Shown in pieces: positions 1 to 6,603 of a stretch of 8,257 nucleotides of DNA. Source of the stretch: CAKOSP01 sp964404455 (GTDB taxonomy: Bacteria; Bacillota_I; Bacilli_A; RF39; UBA660); the NCBI GenBank assembly GCA_964404455.1, contig CAYOJY010000039.1:1-8257 (forward strand), written 5' to 3'. A program made the translations under genes and the position numbers. Every line of letters starts with the position of its first letter. The first letter of the stretch is position 1. The notes under the pieces were generated by a model. The model ran no database searches, was not told the DNA's origin, and was given only the letters and a program-made list of their open reading frames with translations.

Positions 1-15
1 TTTTAGAGAAAAACA

Positions 16-44
16 TTAACTTTATAAAAAAATTGTGTTAAAAT
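16..44 (+). promoter_or_regulatory. Probable sigma-A-type promoter of the HD-kinase fusion gene
   Basis: A -35-like TTAACT (16-21, 4 of 6 to TTGACA) lies 17 bases before TAAAAT (39-44, 5 of 6 to TATAAT). The predicted start of transcription, near base 51, is immediately before the AAAGGGAGG ribosome binding site, giving a leader of about 18 nt. The -35 match is modest. The same -10 to SD geometry recurs at four other genes here, which raises confidence. Confidence 0.55.
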
Positions 45-68
45 GATTATAGAAAGGGAGGTTTAAAT

Positions 69-1400
69 ATGAATATAAAGGAAAAAGCAAAACATTTTGC
101 CATTAATGCTCATAAAGGTCAAATAAGAAAAAATGAACCTGATAAACCTATGATCATTCATCCAATAAATGTTGGTATGTTATTAGAAGAATATGGTTGC
201 AGTGACAATGTAGTTGCTGCTGGGTATTTACATGATGTTGTTGAAGATACAGAATATAATTTAAAAGATATTGAAAAAATATTTGGCTGGAATATTGCTA
301 ATCTTGTAAAAGGGGCAACGGAACCAGATAAATCATTATCTTGGAAAGAAAGAAAACAGCATACCATAGATAAAATCAAAAAAATGTCTTTTGAAAATAA
401 ATTAATTGTGTGTGCAGATAAAATAAATAATTTAGAAGATTTAATGTTAAAATTTCATAAGACTGGAATTAGAGATTTTTCACGTTTTAATGAAGGTGAA
501 GAACAACAGAAATGGTATTATACGGGAGTATATGAAAGTCTTGTTTTTAATCAAGATAGCGAATTACCCATTTTTTTGAGATTAAAGAATGTTTTAGACA
601 TCGTATTTTACAATAAAAGAAATGAAAATTTAGAAAATATATTTTCATCAGATCCAAATTATTATCATAAATTAATTAGTTTACATTCTAAAAAAGTAGA
701 ACTACAAAGGCTTAAAAATTTGTGTAGCCTACCTAAACCATTTGTTGTTGAATTTTGTGGAACACCAAGAACTGGAAAAACAACTATATTAAACAAATTA
801 TATGATTTTTTTAAAAAAGGTGATTTTTCAGTTAATTTAGTTAATGAATTAACAACATCTAGTTATTATAAAGAAATATTATTACCCCAAATAAAAGATA
901 TGCCAATCGATGAATTAAATATAGCGATTATAAAAGAAGTTAAAAAACAACTTTATGAAGCTATATCAAAAGATGACGATATTATTCTCATTGATAGATC
1001 ATTAAATGATAGAGCAATTTGGAATTATAGAAGATTTGCTAATAATGATATGACAGAAGAACAATATAAACAAATTACCCAGCACTATTCTGCTGTTTCA
1101 AAAGAATTAATTGATATGTTAGTAATTTGCTATACGGACTCTCAAACATCATTAAAAAGAGATTACATAAACAGTCTAGCACTAGAAGAAAGAAGATTTT
1201 TAAATGTTGATAATATTGAAGAATACAATCAAAGTATGGAAATTTCAATGAACGTTTTTAACCAAAGTGTAAATAGTATTTATAGACTAGATACTACTGA
1301 TATTTCTCCAAGAGATTCTTCTGTATTAATTGCCGAGAATATTATGTCGGTAATGAGAAAAAAATATATTAAATCATTTAATAATAGTATTAATTATTAG
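69..1400 (+). CDS. HD-domain (p)ppGpp-hydrolase-like protein fused to a P-loop nucleotide-kinase-like domain
   Basis: The 443-residue protein has two domains. Residues 1 to about 130 match the MESH1/SpoT HD hydrolase fold, which removes pyrophosphate from guanosine tetra/pentaphosphate in a metal-dependent reaction. The metal ligands appear complete: H31, H55-D56 and D117, with the catalytic E59-D60 pair. Residues of about 130-220 are a helical linker. Residues of about 225-430 form a P-loop domain with Walker A GTPRTGKT (231-238), a D309-R310-S311 motif like the DR/ERS motif of deoxynucleoside and thymidylate kinases, and an Arg-containing LID-like LEERRF (372-377). No alarmone synthetase, TGS or ACT domain is present, so this is not a RelA/Rsh protein. 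The ATG is set by AAAGGGAGG (53-61), 7 bases upstream. It has its own promoter and ends in TAG; a Nudix gene follows. Domain assignment is firm; the substrates of both domains, and whether it is housekeeping, salvage or defence, are unknown. Confidence 0.9.
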   Translation: MNIKEKAKHFAINAHKGQIRKNEPDKPMIIHPINVGMLLEEYGCSDNVVAAGYLHDVVEDTEYNLKDIEKIFGWNIANLVKGATEPDKSLSWKERKQHTIDKIKKMSFENKLIVCADKINNLEDLMLKFHKTGIRDFSRFNEGEEQQKWYYTGVYESLVFNQDSELPIFLRLKNVLDIVFYNKRNENLENIFSSDPNYYHKLISLHSKKVELQRLKNLCSLPKPFVVEFCGTPRTGKTTILNKLYDFFKKGDFSVNLVNELTTSSYYKEILLPQIKDMPIDELNIAIIKEVKKQLYEAISKDDDIILIDRSLNDRAIWNYRRFANNDMTEEQYKQITQHYSAVSKELIDMLVICYTDSQTSLKRDYINSLALEERRFLNVDNIEEYNQSMEISMNVFNQSVNSIYRLDTTDISPRDSSVLIAENIMSVMRKKYIKSFNNSINY

Positions 1401-1497
1401 GGTTTCATATCTAAAAATGGCAAAATAATTGTCCTATATATTATATATCTTACGCAGATTTTGTTTAGTAAGGTCATTTGAGTTGGCAAAAACAGTA

Positions 1498-1526
1498 TTG
1501 TAAAAACTATTGTTTTAAATTATAAT
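1498..1526 (+). promoter_or_regulatory. Sigma-A-type promoter of the Nudix gene
   Basis: TTGTAA (1498-1503, 4 of 6 to TTGACA) is separated by exactly 17 bases from a perfect TATAAT (1521-1526). Transcription should begin near 1533, the first base of the AAGGAGA ribosome binding site. This separates the Nudix gene from the upstream fusion gene as a transcription unit, although read-through is possible because no terminator is evident between them. Confidence 0.7.
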
Positions 1527-1532
1527 GTTTTT

Positions 1533-1539
1533 AAGGAGA
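1533..1539 (+). promoter_or_regulatory. Ribosome binding site that fixes the Nudix start
   Basis: AAGGAGA lies 9 bases before the ATG at 1549. The in-frame ATGs at 1525 (inside the -10 box and before the predicted mRNA start), 1540 (touching the SD) and 1543 (3 bases away) are poorly placed. The ATG at 1549 is therefore preferred. Confidence 0.75.
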
Positions 1540-1548
1540 ATGATGATA

Positions 1549-2169
1549 ATGGAATATTTAGATACGTATGATGAAAATAAAAATTATTTAGGCAAACAAA
1601 CAAGAAATTATGTACATTCTAAAGCTTTATGGCACAATACAGTACATTGCTGGCTATATGATAGTAATGGTAATATTTATTTTCAAATAAGAGCGGATGA
1701 AAAGACTTTTTATACGACTGCCTCTGGCCATGTTTTAGCAGGAGAAACAATTAAAGAAGGCTTTGGGAGAGAAATTAAAGAAGAATTAGGAATTGATATT
1801 GATTATGATAAAGCTGAACTAGTTGATGTTGTAACATGGAAAATGGATAAAGAAAAAGCCGATGGCACTGTTTTTCGGGATAGAGCTTTTGCAAATGTTT
1901 ATATTTATAGATATGATGATCAAGACTATAAGAAATTTAAATTTGATGAGGAATTAGATGGTATTGTTAAGGTAAGTGCAAAAGAAGCATTAGAATTATT
2001 TAAAAAAGGCAGTGGAAAAATTGCTGCTGAAGTAATTAATAAAGATAATAATAAAAATAAAAAAATTATTCGTAATGTTGATTTTAATGAATTTTTAGTA
2101 ACTAAGCACGAAACCGCAATTGGTAAATATGGTGATGTTTTAAATAAAGTTATTGAAGTTGCATTGTGA
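1549..2169 (+). CDS. Nudix hydrolase, YfcD/IPP-isomerase-like sequence type
   Basis: The 206-residue protein carries a complete Nudix box at residues 60-82 (G60, E66, R74-E75, E78-E79, G81), matching Gx5Ex7REUxEExGU. Nudix enzymes hydrolyse nucleoside diphosphates linked to another moiety, using divalent metal bound by the box. The N-terminus (residues 1-35, with R19, VH at 22-23, LWH at 27-29 and TVH at 31-33) resembles the YfcD/isopentenyl-diphosphate-isomerase-like branch. I do not see the catalytic-Cys motif of true IPP isomerase, so hydrolase is the better call. A Lys/Asn-rich extension follows the core (about 165-206). The start at 1549 is chosen from SD spacing and promoter position; a start at 1525 would add eight residues that do not look conserved. 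It ends with tandem TGA TAA. The substrate cannot be told from sequence. Confidence 0.88.
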   Translation: MEYLDTYDENKNYLGKQTRNYVHSKALWHNTVHCWLYDSNGNIYFQIRADEKTFYTTASGHVLAGETIKEGFGREIKEELGIDIDYDKAELVDVVTWKMDKEKADGTVFRDRAFANVYIYRYDDQDYKKFKFDEELDGIVKVSAKEALELFKKGSGKIAAEVINKDNNKNKKIIRNVDFNEFLVTKHETAIGKYGDVLNKVIEVAL

Positions 2170-2315
2170 TAAAAAATAGTATTATGGAAATTGTGTAATT
2201 TGATATGATTTAAGTCTTTTTTATTATTTATAAAGTAATTAAATCTAAAATATATGTAAAAGACCTGTAAATTAAATATTAGTTAGAACAAATAACGCCA
2301 ATATCTTACATTTTA

Positions 2316-2324
2316 TGATATAAT
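2316..2324 (+). promoter_or_regulatory. Extended -10 promoter of the 86-residue gene
   Basis: TGATATAAT is a perfect -10 hexamer (2319-2324) with the upstream TG of an extended -10 element. No convincing -35 lies 16-18 bases upstream, as is common for extended -10 promoters. Transcription is predicted near 2331, just before the AAGGAGA site at 2334-2340. Confidence 0.7.
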
Positions 2325-2351
2325 AATTTTATTAAGGAGAGATTTTGTAAA

Positions 2352-2612
2352 ATGGATAAAGAACAGTTAAAAATTTTAAGAGATGACTATTTAAGATCAA
2401 CAGAAACATATGCAGAAGAACATATAATTAGTGATGAAATTTTAAATAATAATATATTTTATTCTATAAAAACTCTTAACGAAGGAAATTTATCAGATAA
2501 ATTTAGGGAAGAGCTAACAGAATATTGGGAAATTCTTAATTTAATAAAAAGTGAACGAACTATTCAAAATAGTAAAAAAAAAGATAATTTTAAAAATATC
2601 TATAACAAGTAA
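2352..2612 (+). CDS. Small acidic protein of unknown function
   Basis: I do not recognise this 86-residue protein. It is rich in Glu, Asp, Lys and Asn, has no signal peptide, Cys or membrane segment, and looks mostly helical (leucine/isoleucine spaced among charged residues, about 1-70), with a Lys/Asn-rich tail from about residue 71. It is likely cytosolic. It looks like a real gene because it has an extended -10 promoter, an AAGGAGA site 11 bases before the ATG (an in-frame TAA right upstream excludes a longer version) and an intrinsic terminator starting within a few bases of its stop. It therefore forms a self-contained single-gene unit. No function can be inferred from its neighbours. 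Confidence 0.7.
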   Translation: MDKEQLKILRDDYLRSTETYAEEHIISDEILNNNIFYSIKTLNEGNLSDKFREELTEYWEILNLIKSERTIQNSKKKDNFKNIYNK

Positions 2613-2614
2613 AT

Positions 2615-2645
2615 AAGCTTAGAAAAGAAACTCTAAGCTTTTTTT
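2615..2645 (+). terminator. Rho-independent terminator after the 86-residue gene
   Basis: A perfect 9-bp stem (AAGCTTAGA at 2615-2623 with TCTAAGCTT at 2632-2640) encloses an 8-base loop and runs directly into TTTTT (2641-2645). It begins 3 bases after the stop codon. This is the clearest terminator in the window. Confidence 0.9.
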
Positions 2646-2725
2646 AATGATTTTTTTTGTATTAAGATTGCAAATAAATTTTATTTTTTTGTTTTAGATA
2701 AATTTTTTTGTACATACTTATAAAT

Positions 2726-2729
2726 GAGG
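2726..2729 (+). promoter_or_regulatory. Ribosome binding site that fixes the oxidoreductase start
   Basis: GAGG lies 8 bases before the ATG at 2738. An in-frame TTG at 2708 has only a polyT tract upstream and no SD, and would add ten residues of no evident value. The ATG is preferred. Confidence 0.65.
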
Positions 2730-2737
2730 CGAAAATT

Positions 2738-4219
2738 ATGGAATCAATTTGGATGAAAGATTATGTTAATAAAAATTTACCCACTATAAATGAAAATATA
2801 AACACCCCTATTTTAATAATTGGCGGTGGCATAGCAGGATTAATGTGTGCTTATAATTTGATGAAAAAAGGCATCAAGTTTATTTTGGTTGATAGTAATA
2901 AGTTAGCTAGTGGTGTCAGTGCTGCTACTACTGCCCAAATAAGTGTTGCTCATGGCTCATTATATGATGAAATATCAAAAAAGCATAACGATGATACCGC
3001 TTTATCCTATTTAAAATCCCAATTAGATGGATTAGCATTAATGAAAGATATTATTCAAAAAGAAAAAATTAATTGTGATTTTAAAGAAGAAAAAACTATT
3101 CTTTGTGCCAATTCAAAGAAAAATATTCAAAAACTAGAAAAACAATTTAATTTGATTATTAAATCTAATATAGATTGTAAATTAGCTAATGCTCAAAATA
3201 ATATTATTAATTATAAAAAAGGAATGGAATTTGATAAACAATTTATAATTAATCCTATTAAATATATGATGAGCATTATTGATATTTTAATAAAAAATAA
3301 TATTCCTCTATATGAAAATTCTCAAGCAACAAAAATTAAAAAAAATAAATATAAATATTTAGTAACAATTAATAATAAATATAAAATAACAACAAATAAA
3401 ATTATTATGGCAACACATTATCCATTTTTAAAACCCGATAATTTATATTTTGCTAAAATTTATCAAAGTAAATCATATGCAGTGGCCTTTAAAACCAAAA
3501 TAAAAATACATGCTAATTATGTATCTTTTGATCAACCATATTATTATTTAAGAACTTATGATGATTCTACCTTAATAATTGGCGGATGCGATCATTTTAC
3601 GGGTATAAATAATGACATTAAAAAATGCTATCAAAAGCTTTTTAATAAAATTTATGAATTAGACAAAAACGCTAAAATAGAAAAAGCTTGGTTTACAGAA
3701 GATTGTATACCTATTGACTCCTTACCTTTTGTTGGAAAATATTCTAAAAAAAACCCGAATATAATTTTAGTTACAGGATTTCAAAAATGGGGCTTTACCA
3801 ATAGCCACATTGCAGCTAAAAATATCACAAATATGATAACTAAAAAAAAATACGATTGCTTATATCAAACAAACAGAAGTGTATTTACAAAGGATATAAA
3901 AAGTACATTGAGAATGATTGGTCACGTTATAGATGGACTATTAATCAGTAAATTAACTACTAAAAAAAGTAAATTATCCAATATACCAATTGGTAGCGGA
4001 AAAGTAATGAAATATAAAGATATGAATGTATTAGTTTATAGAGAAAGTAAAAATAATTATATATTTTTAAAAAATAAATGCACGCACATGGGTTGTGCTT
4101 TAATTTGGAATGATGTAGATAAAATCTGGGAATCAAAATGTCATGGTTCTATCTTTGATAAATATGGTAAGGTAATTTATGGGCCAGCCATCAAAAACTT
4201 AGAACAAATAAAATTTTAA
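2738..4219 (+). CDS. FAD-dependent oxidoreductase with C-terminal Rieske-like domain (YhfW-like)
   Basis: The 493-residue protein has a DAO-type FAD domain (about 22-385) and a Rieske-like domain (about 405-493), the arrangement of Bacillus YhfW. The FAD-binding GGGIAG is at 29-34, with D52 at the end of the second strand where Glu is usual. Family hallmarks include a TTAQISVAHG stretch after the first Rossmann unit, an ATHYPF motif and a GFQKWGFTNS motif near the end of the FAD domain. These proteins are presumed cytosolic electron-transfer enzymes; the substrate is not established. Rieske box I is C448-T-H450-M-G-C453. Box II reads S466-K-C468-H469-G-S, where the canonical form is C-P-C-H-G-S: the ligand Cys is Ser, while the Cys pair (C453, C468) that forms a disulfide in respiratory Rieske proteins is kept. 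The start is chosen from GAGG spacing. No clear promoter or downstream terminator hairpin is seen. The gene converges with the DHH gene across 59 bases. Confidence 0.9.
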   Translation: MESIWMKDYVNKNLPTINENINTPILIIGGGIAGLMCAYNLMKKGIKFILVDSNKLASGVSAATTAQISVAHGSLYDEISKKHNDDTALSYLKSQLDGLALMKDIIQKEKINCDFKEEKTILCANSKKNIQKLEKQFNLIIKSNIDCKLANAQNNIINYKKGMEFDKQFIINPIKYMMSIIDILIKNNIPLYENSQATKIKKNKYKYLVTINNKYKITTNKIIMATHYPFLKPDNLYFAKIYQSKSYAVAFKTKIKIHANYVSFDQPYYYLRTYDDSTLIIGGCDHFTGINNDIKKCYQKLFNKIYELDKNAKIEKAWFTEDCIPIDSLPFVGKYSKKNPNIILVTGFQKWGFTNSHIAAKNITNMITKKKYDCLYQTNRSVFTKDIKSTLRMIGHVIDGLLISKLTTKKSKLSNIPIGSGKVMKYKDMNVLVYRESKNNYIFLKNKCTHMGCALIWNDVDKIWESKCHGSIFDKYGKVIYGPAIKNLEQIKF

Positions 4220-4278
4220 TTAAATATTAATAATTAATTAAAAAAACAAGTGTTGCCTATAATGCATTGATTAAAAAA

Positions 4279-5223
4279 CTATTCGTTTAAAGTAATTAAT
4301 TGATTAATAATTTCTTCTTGTTTAGTTTGAACAATAGAAAAACTTGCAGAATGAACATGCCCGCCGCCACCATAATATTCAGCAATTTCTCGGACATCAA
4401 CATTGTAATTAATAGATCTAAGTGATATTGTTCCTTTATCTAAAGTTATTAACATAACAAAATCAATATTATAGTTGTTTTGCCTAATATACTCAGCCAA
4501 ATCATTGCGATACTCATAGTCAATAAATAATAAACCCGCCTTTTTACCAAATATTTCTTTTTTAAAAATATTTTGGCTATATTTTTTTATTTTTTCTGAT
4601 ACCTGAGTAATCTTACTTTGAATTATTAAATTTTCAATTTCAGTAAATTCAAAAGATTCTTGCTGATTGCTCAGCAAATCATTTAAAATCATGCTAATAT
4701 AACCTTCAATACCAATACTATCAAATAATAAAGATAATTTATGGGGCATTTCGTCGGCATATTTTGTTTTCCATTCCCAGGTATCATATCTTCTGGTAAG
4801 CTCTACAAAATTATCTAATTTAGAAAATGAATTTATTAATTTTTGGTTTTTTAAAAATTGATAAAATAAACTAGTTCCTGAACATAAATTTCCTTTATCT
4901 TCTATCATTACGGTTGCAAAATCAAAATTTATTAAATAATCTTTATTAGATGATTCATGATGATCAAAGGCAAAAACTTTTCTTTTCCATTTTTCATTAG
5001 AAAGTAAAACTAAATCATCAAATTTCAAAGGTAAATCACAAACAAATATATAATCAGCAGCCAACATTTCTTTTTCGTATGTTTGAATATTTTGTTTTAA
5101 TTCATAACTTTCACATAAACAATAATTAACATTTTCAAAAGCCAATTTTGTTAAAATTACTGCCCCCATACCATCAATGTCACTTTTATGAGAAAATAAC
5201 ATTATATTCTTGTTTTTTTTCAT
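4279..5223 (-). CDS. DHH/DHHA1 family phosphoesterase, NrnB-like
   Basis: The 314-residue protein has the full DHH signature: motif I H12 with D15-I-D17-G-M-G (12-20), motif II D63 in VCDLP, motif III D87-H88-H89, and motif IV D147 in RRYDTWEW. The C-terminal DHHA1 domain carries GGGGH at 285-289, which holds the substrate. DHH/DHHA1 enzymes are Mn-dependent and cleave short RNA oligonucleotides, pAp or cyclic dinucleotides. The sequence looks closest to the oligoribonuclease NrnB/YngD group, though shorter than the roughly 400-residue Bacillus protein. No PAS, GGDEF or membrane segment is present, so it is not GdpP, and CBS domains are absent. The start has a TCTCCTT complement (AAGGAGA) at 5229-5235, 5 bases away. 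It ends in TAG. Substrate choice (nanoRNA, pAp or cyclic nucleotide) is open. Confidence 0.9.
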   Translation of the reverse strand: MKKNKNIMLFSHKSDIDGMGAVILTKLAFENVNYCLCESYELKQNIQTYEKEMLAADYIFVCDLPLKFDDLVLLSNEKWKRKVFAFDHHESSNKDYLINFDFATVMIEDKGNLCSGTSLFYQFLKNQKLINSFSKLDNFVELTRRYDTWEWKTKYADEMPHKLSLLFDSIGIEGYISMILNDLLSNQQESFEFTEIENLIIQSKITQVSEKIKKYSQNIFKKEIFGKKAGLLFIDYEYRNDLAEYIRQNNYNIDFVMLITLDKGTISLRSINYNVDVREIAEYYGGGGHVHSASFSIVQTKQEEIINQLITLNE

Positions 5224-5267
5224 TTACGTCTCCTTCATTTACTTCAAAATTTTTAATCTTTCATTAA

Positions 5268-5276
5268 ATTATACCA
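5268..5276 (-). promoter_or_regulatory. Extended -10 promoter of the DHH gene
   Basis: Read on the minus strand this is TGGTATAAT, a perfect -10 (5273-5268) with an extended TG. No good -35 is visible. Transcription should begin near 5261, giving a leader of about 38 nt. This is the one recognised promoter here whose ribosome binding site is not right at the mRNA start. Confidence 0.65.
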
Positions 5277-5313
5277 TATCTCACTAATCAAAATTAATAA
5301 GTTAGTAAAATTA

Positions 5314-5343
5314 TATACAAATAATAAAGGAACATAGTATAAT
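5314..5343 (+). promoter_or_regulatory. Promoter of the DUF1653 gene
   Basis: A perfect TATAAT (5338-5343) follows TATACA (5314-5319, 4 of 6 to TTGACA) after 18 bases. Transcription is predicted near 5350, which is the first base of AAGGAGA. It is divergent from the DHH promoter, with the two -10 boxes about 65 bases apart. Confidence 0.6.
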
Positions 5344-5363
5344 AATACTAAGGAGAAAATGTT

Positions 5364-5603
5364 ATGAAAATAAAAATTAAAGGTATTTATAAGCATTTTA
5401 AAGGAGATCATTATTTAGTTGAAGACGTTGCTACACATAGTGAAACAAATGAATTATTAATTATTTATAGAGAATTGTATGGAGAAGGTAAACTATATGC
5501 CAGGCCTTATGAAATGTTTATAGAAAAAGTAGATAAAAATAAATATCCGGAAATTAAACAAGAATATCGATTTGAGTTACAAAATATTAAAAGTGTTAAA
5601 TAA
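5364..5603 (+). CDS. DUF1653 domain protein
   Basis: This 79-residue protein matches the DUF1653 pattern over nearly its whole length: GIYKHFKGDHYLV near the N-terminus (residues 7-19), a THSET core, a YRELYGEG segment, and an aromatic/RP motif (YARPYEMF). These are small, probably beta-rich cytosolic proteins of unknown function, often near 70-80 residues when alone, so this copy is full length. The ATG is preceded by AAGGAGA (5350-5356) at 7 bases; an ATG at 5359 is out of frame and stops at once. It has its own promoter, divergent from the DHH phosphoesterase gene. A weak A+T hairpin separates it from the ABC genes. Confidence 0.85.
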   Translation: MKIKIKGIYKHFKGDHYLVEDVATHSETNELLIIYRELYGEGKLYARPYEMFIEKVDKNKYPEIKQEYRFELQNIKSVK

Positions 5604-5613
5604 CAGTTTAAAT

Positions 5614-5657
5614 AATAAAGATTTCTAAAAGGATATGTAAAAAAAAATCTTTATTTT
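5614..5657 (+). terminator. Possible weak terminator between the DUF1653 and ABC genes
   Basis: AATAAAGATTT (5614-5624) and AAATCTTTATT (5645-5655) form a perfect 11-bp inverted repeat with a 20-base A-rich loop, followed by only two more T's and then G. The stem has a single G-C pair, so it would be weak. It could instead be a leader element for the ABC genes. Confidence 0.4.
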
Positions 5658-5706
5658 GTTGCGAATAATAATTTTAAGTCACTCTGTTTTATAAGGGAAG
5701 AAGGGT

Positions 5707-6603
5707 ATGATGAATATTATTGAAATAAAGAATCTAACTAAAAACTACGGTAAATCAAGAGGAATAATTGATGTGAGTTTTAATGTGAAGCAAGGTGAAG
5801 TTATTGGTTTACTAGGTCCCAATGGCGCGGGAAAAACAACAATTATTCGAATTTTAATGGGTTTTATAAAAAAAGATAGCGGCAATAGTTATATAAAAAA
5901 ATTAGATGTTTTTAAAGATGCTTCAGTTATCCAAAACGATGTTGGATACATACCTGGAGAAATTAATTTTATATCTGACATGACTGGTAAAGATTTTATT
6001 AAATTTATGGCTGACTATCAAGGATTAAAAGATTTATCTAAAGCTAATCAATTAATTGATTTTTTTGAATTAGACCCTAGCGCTAAAATTCAAAAATTTT
6101 CTAAGGGAATGAAACAAAAATTAGGTATTATTATTGCTTTCATGCATAATCCTGATATTTTAATATTAGATGAACCCACCAGCGGTTTAGATCCCTTAAT
6201 GCAAAATAAATTTATTAACTTAATTAATATGGAAAAGAAAAAAGGAAAAACTATTCTTTTATCTTCGCACATGTTTGAAGAAATTGAAAAAACATGTGAC
6301 AAAGTAGTAATTATTAAAGAAGGAAAAGTTGTTACAATTGATAATATTGAAAACATGAAAAAAACCCAAATAAAAAAATACACAATTTATTTAAATAATG
6401 AAAAGGATATTCCAAAAATTAAAAAAGAAAATTTAAATATTATTAATATAGATAATAAAAAAGTTACCGTCCTTATTGAAAACAATTTAAATAATTTTAT
6501 TCAAATAATTAGCAAATATAACATATATGATTTAGATGAGGAAAAACAAAATTTAGAAGATGTTTTTATAAATTTTTATAAAGGAGACGAAGATGATAAA
6601 TAA
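5707..6603 (+). CDS. ABC transporter ATP-binding protein (ABC-2 exporter type)
   Basis: The 298-residue protein is the cytosolic ATPase of an exporter. It has Walker A GPNGAGKTT (37-45), a signature loop FSKGMKQK (131-138, replacing LSGGQ as in drug- and antibiotic-export ATPases), Walker B ending D155-E156, D-loop SGLD (159-162) and switch H188. The Q-loop region reads GYIPGE, where the usual form is GYLPQ; this variant is common in this branch. Residues from about 212 form the C-terminal domain typical of BcrA-like exporters, ending in LEDVF. The start at 5707 has AAGGGA (5693-5698) 8 bases upstream; ATG 5710 is an alternative. The gene overlaps the permease gene by 11 nt, implying translational coupling. 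No two-component system or immunity gene is adjacent, so the substrate (peptide, drug or lipid) is unknown. Confidence 0.95.
   Translation: MMNIIEIKNLTKNYGKSRGIIDVSFNVKQGEVIGLLGPNGAGKTTIIRILMGFIKKDSGNSYIKKLDVFKDASVIQNDVGYIPGEINFISDMTGKDFIKFMADYQGLKDLSKANQLIDFFELDPSAKIQKFSKGMKQKLGIIIAFMHNPDILILDEPTSGLDPLMQNKFINLINMEKKKGKTILLSSHMFEEIEKTCDKVVIIKEGKVVTIDNIENMKKTQIKKYTIYLNNEKDIPKIKKENLNIINIDNKKVTVLIENNLNNFIQIISKYNIYDLDEEKQNLEDVFINFYKGDEDDK

Noticed and set aside
158..379. Minus-strand reading frame of 73 residues
   Set aside because: It lies wholly within the HD-domain coding region on the opposite strand, with no ribosome binding site or recognisable motif.
1435..1448. TATATA-T-TATATA sequence between the fusion and Nudix genes
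   Set aside because: It is simple A+T repetition with no GC in the stem and no T tract after it; chance is likely in this composition.
1525..1548. Upstream ATG start for the Nudix gene
   Set aside because: This ATG lies inside the TATAAT box and before the predicted transcription start; the SD is well placed only for the ATG at 1549.
2207..2245. GATTTAA/TTAAATC inverted repeat after the Nudix gene
   Set aside because: Seven weak pairs with a 25-base loop and no T tract after the stem; not a credible terminator.
2708..2737. Upstream TTG start for the FAD oxidoreductase
   Set aside because: The TTG follows a polyT run with no SD, while GAGG is well spaced for the ATG at 2738.
4220..4278. Possible terminator between the convergent oxidoreductase and DHH genes
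   Set aside because: There are A/T tracts and a small AATGCATT palindrome, but no stem longer than a few pairs next to a T tract.
6090..6383. Minus-strand reading frame of 97 residues
   Set aside because: It is the complement of the ABC ATPase gene, across the conserved signature and Walker B motifs; low-complexity hydrophobic translation is expected there.
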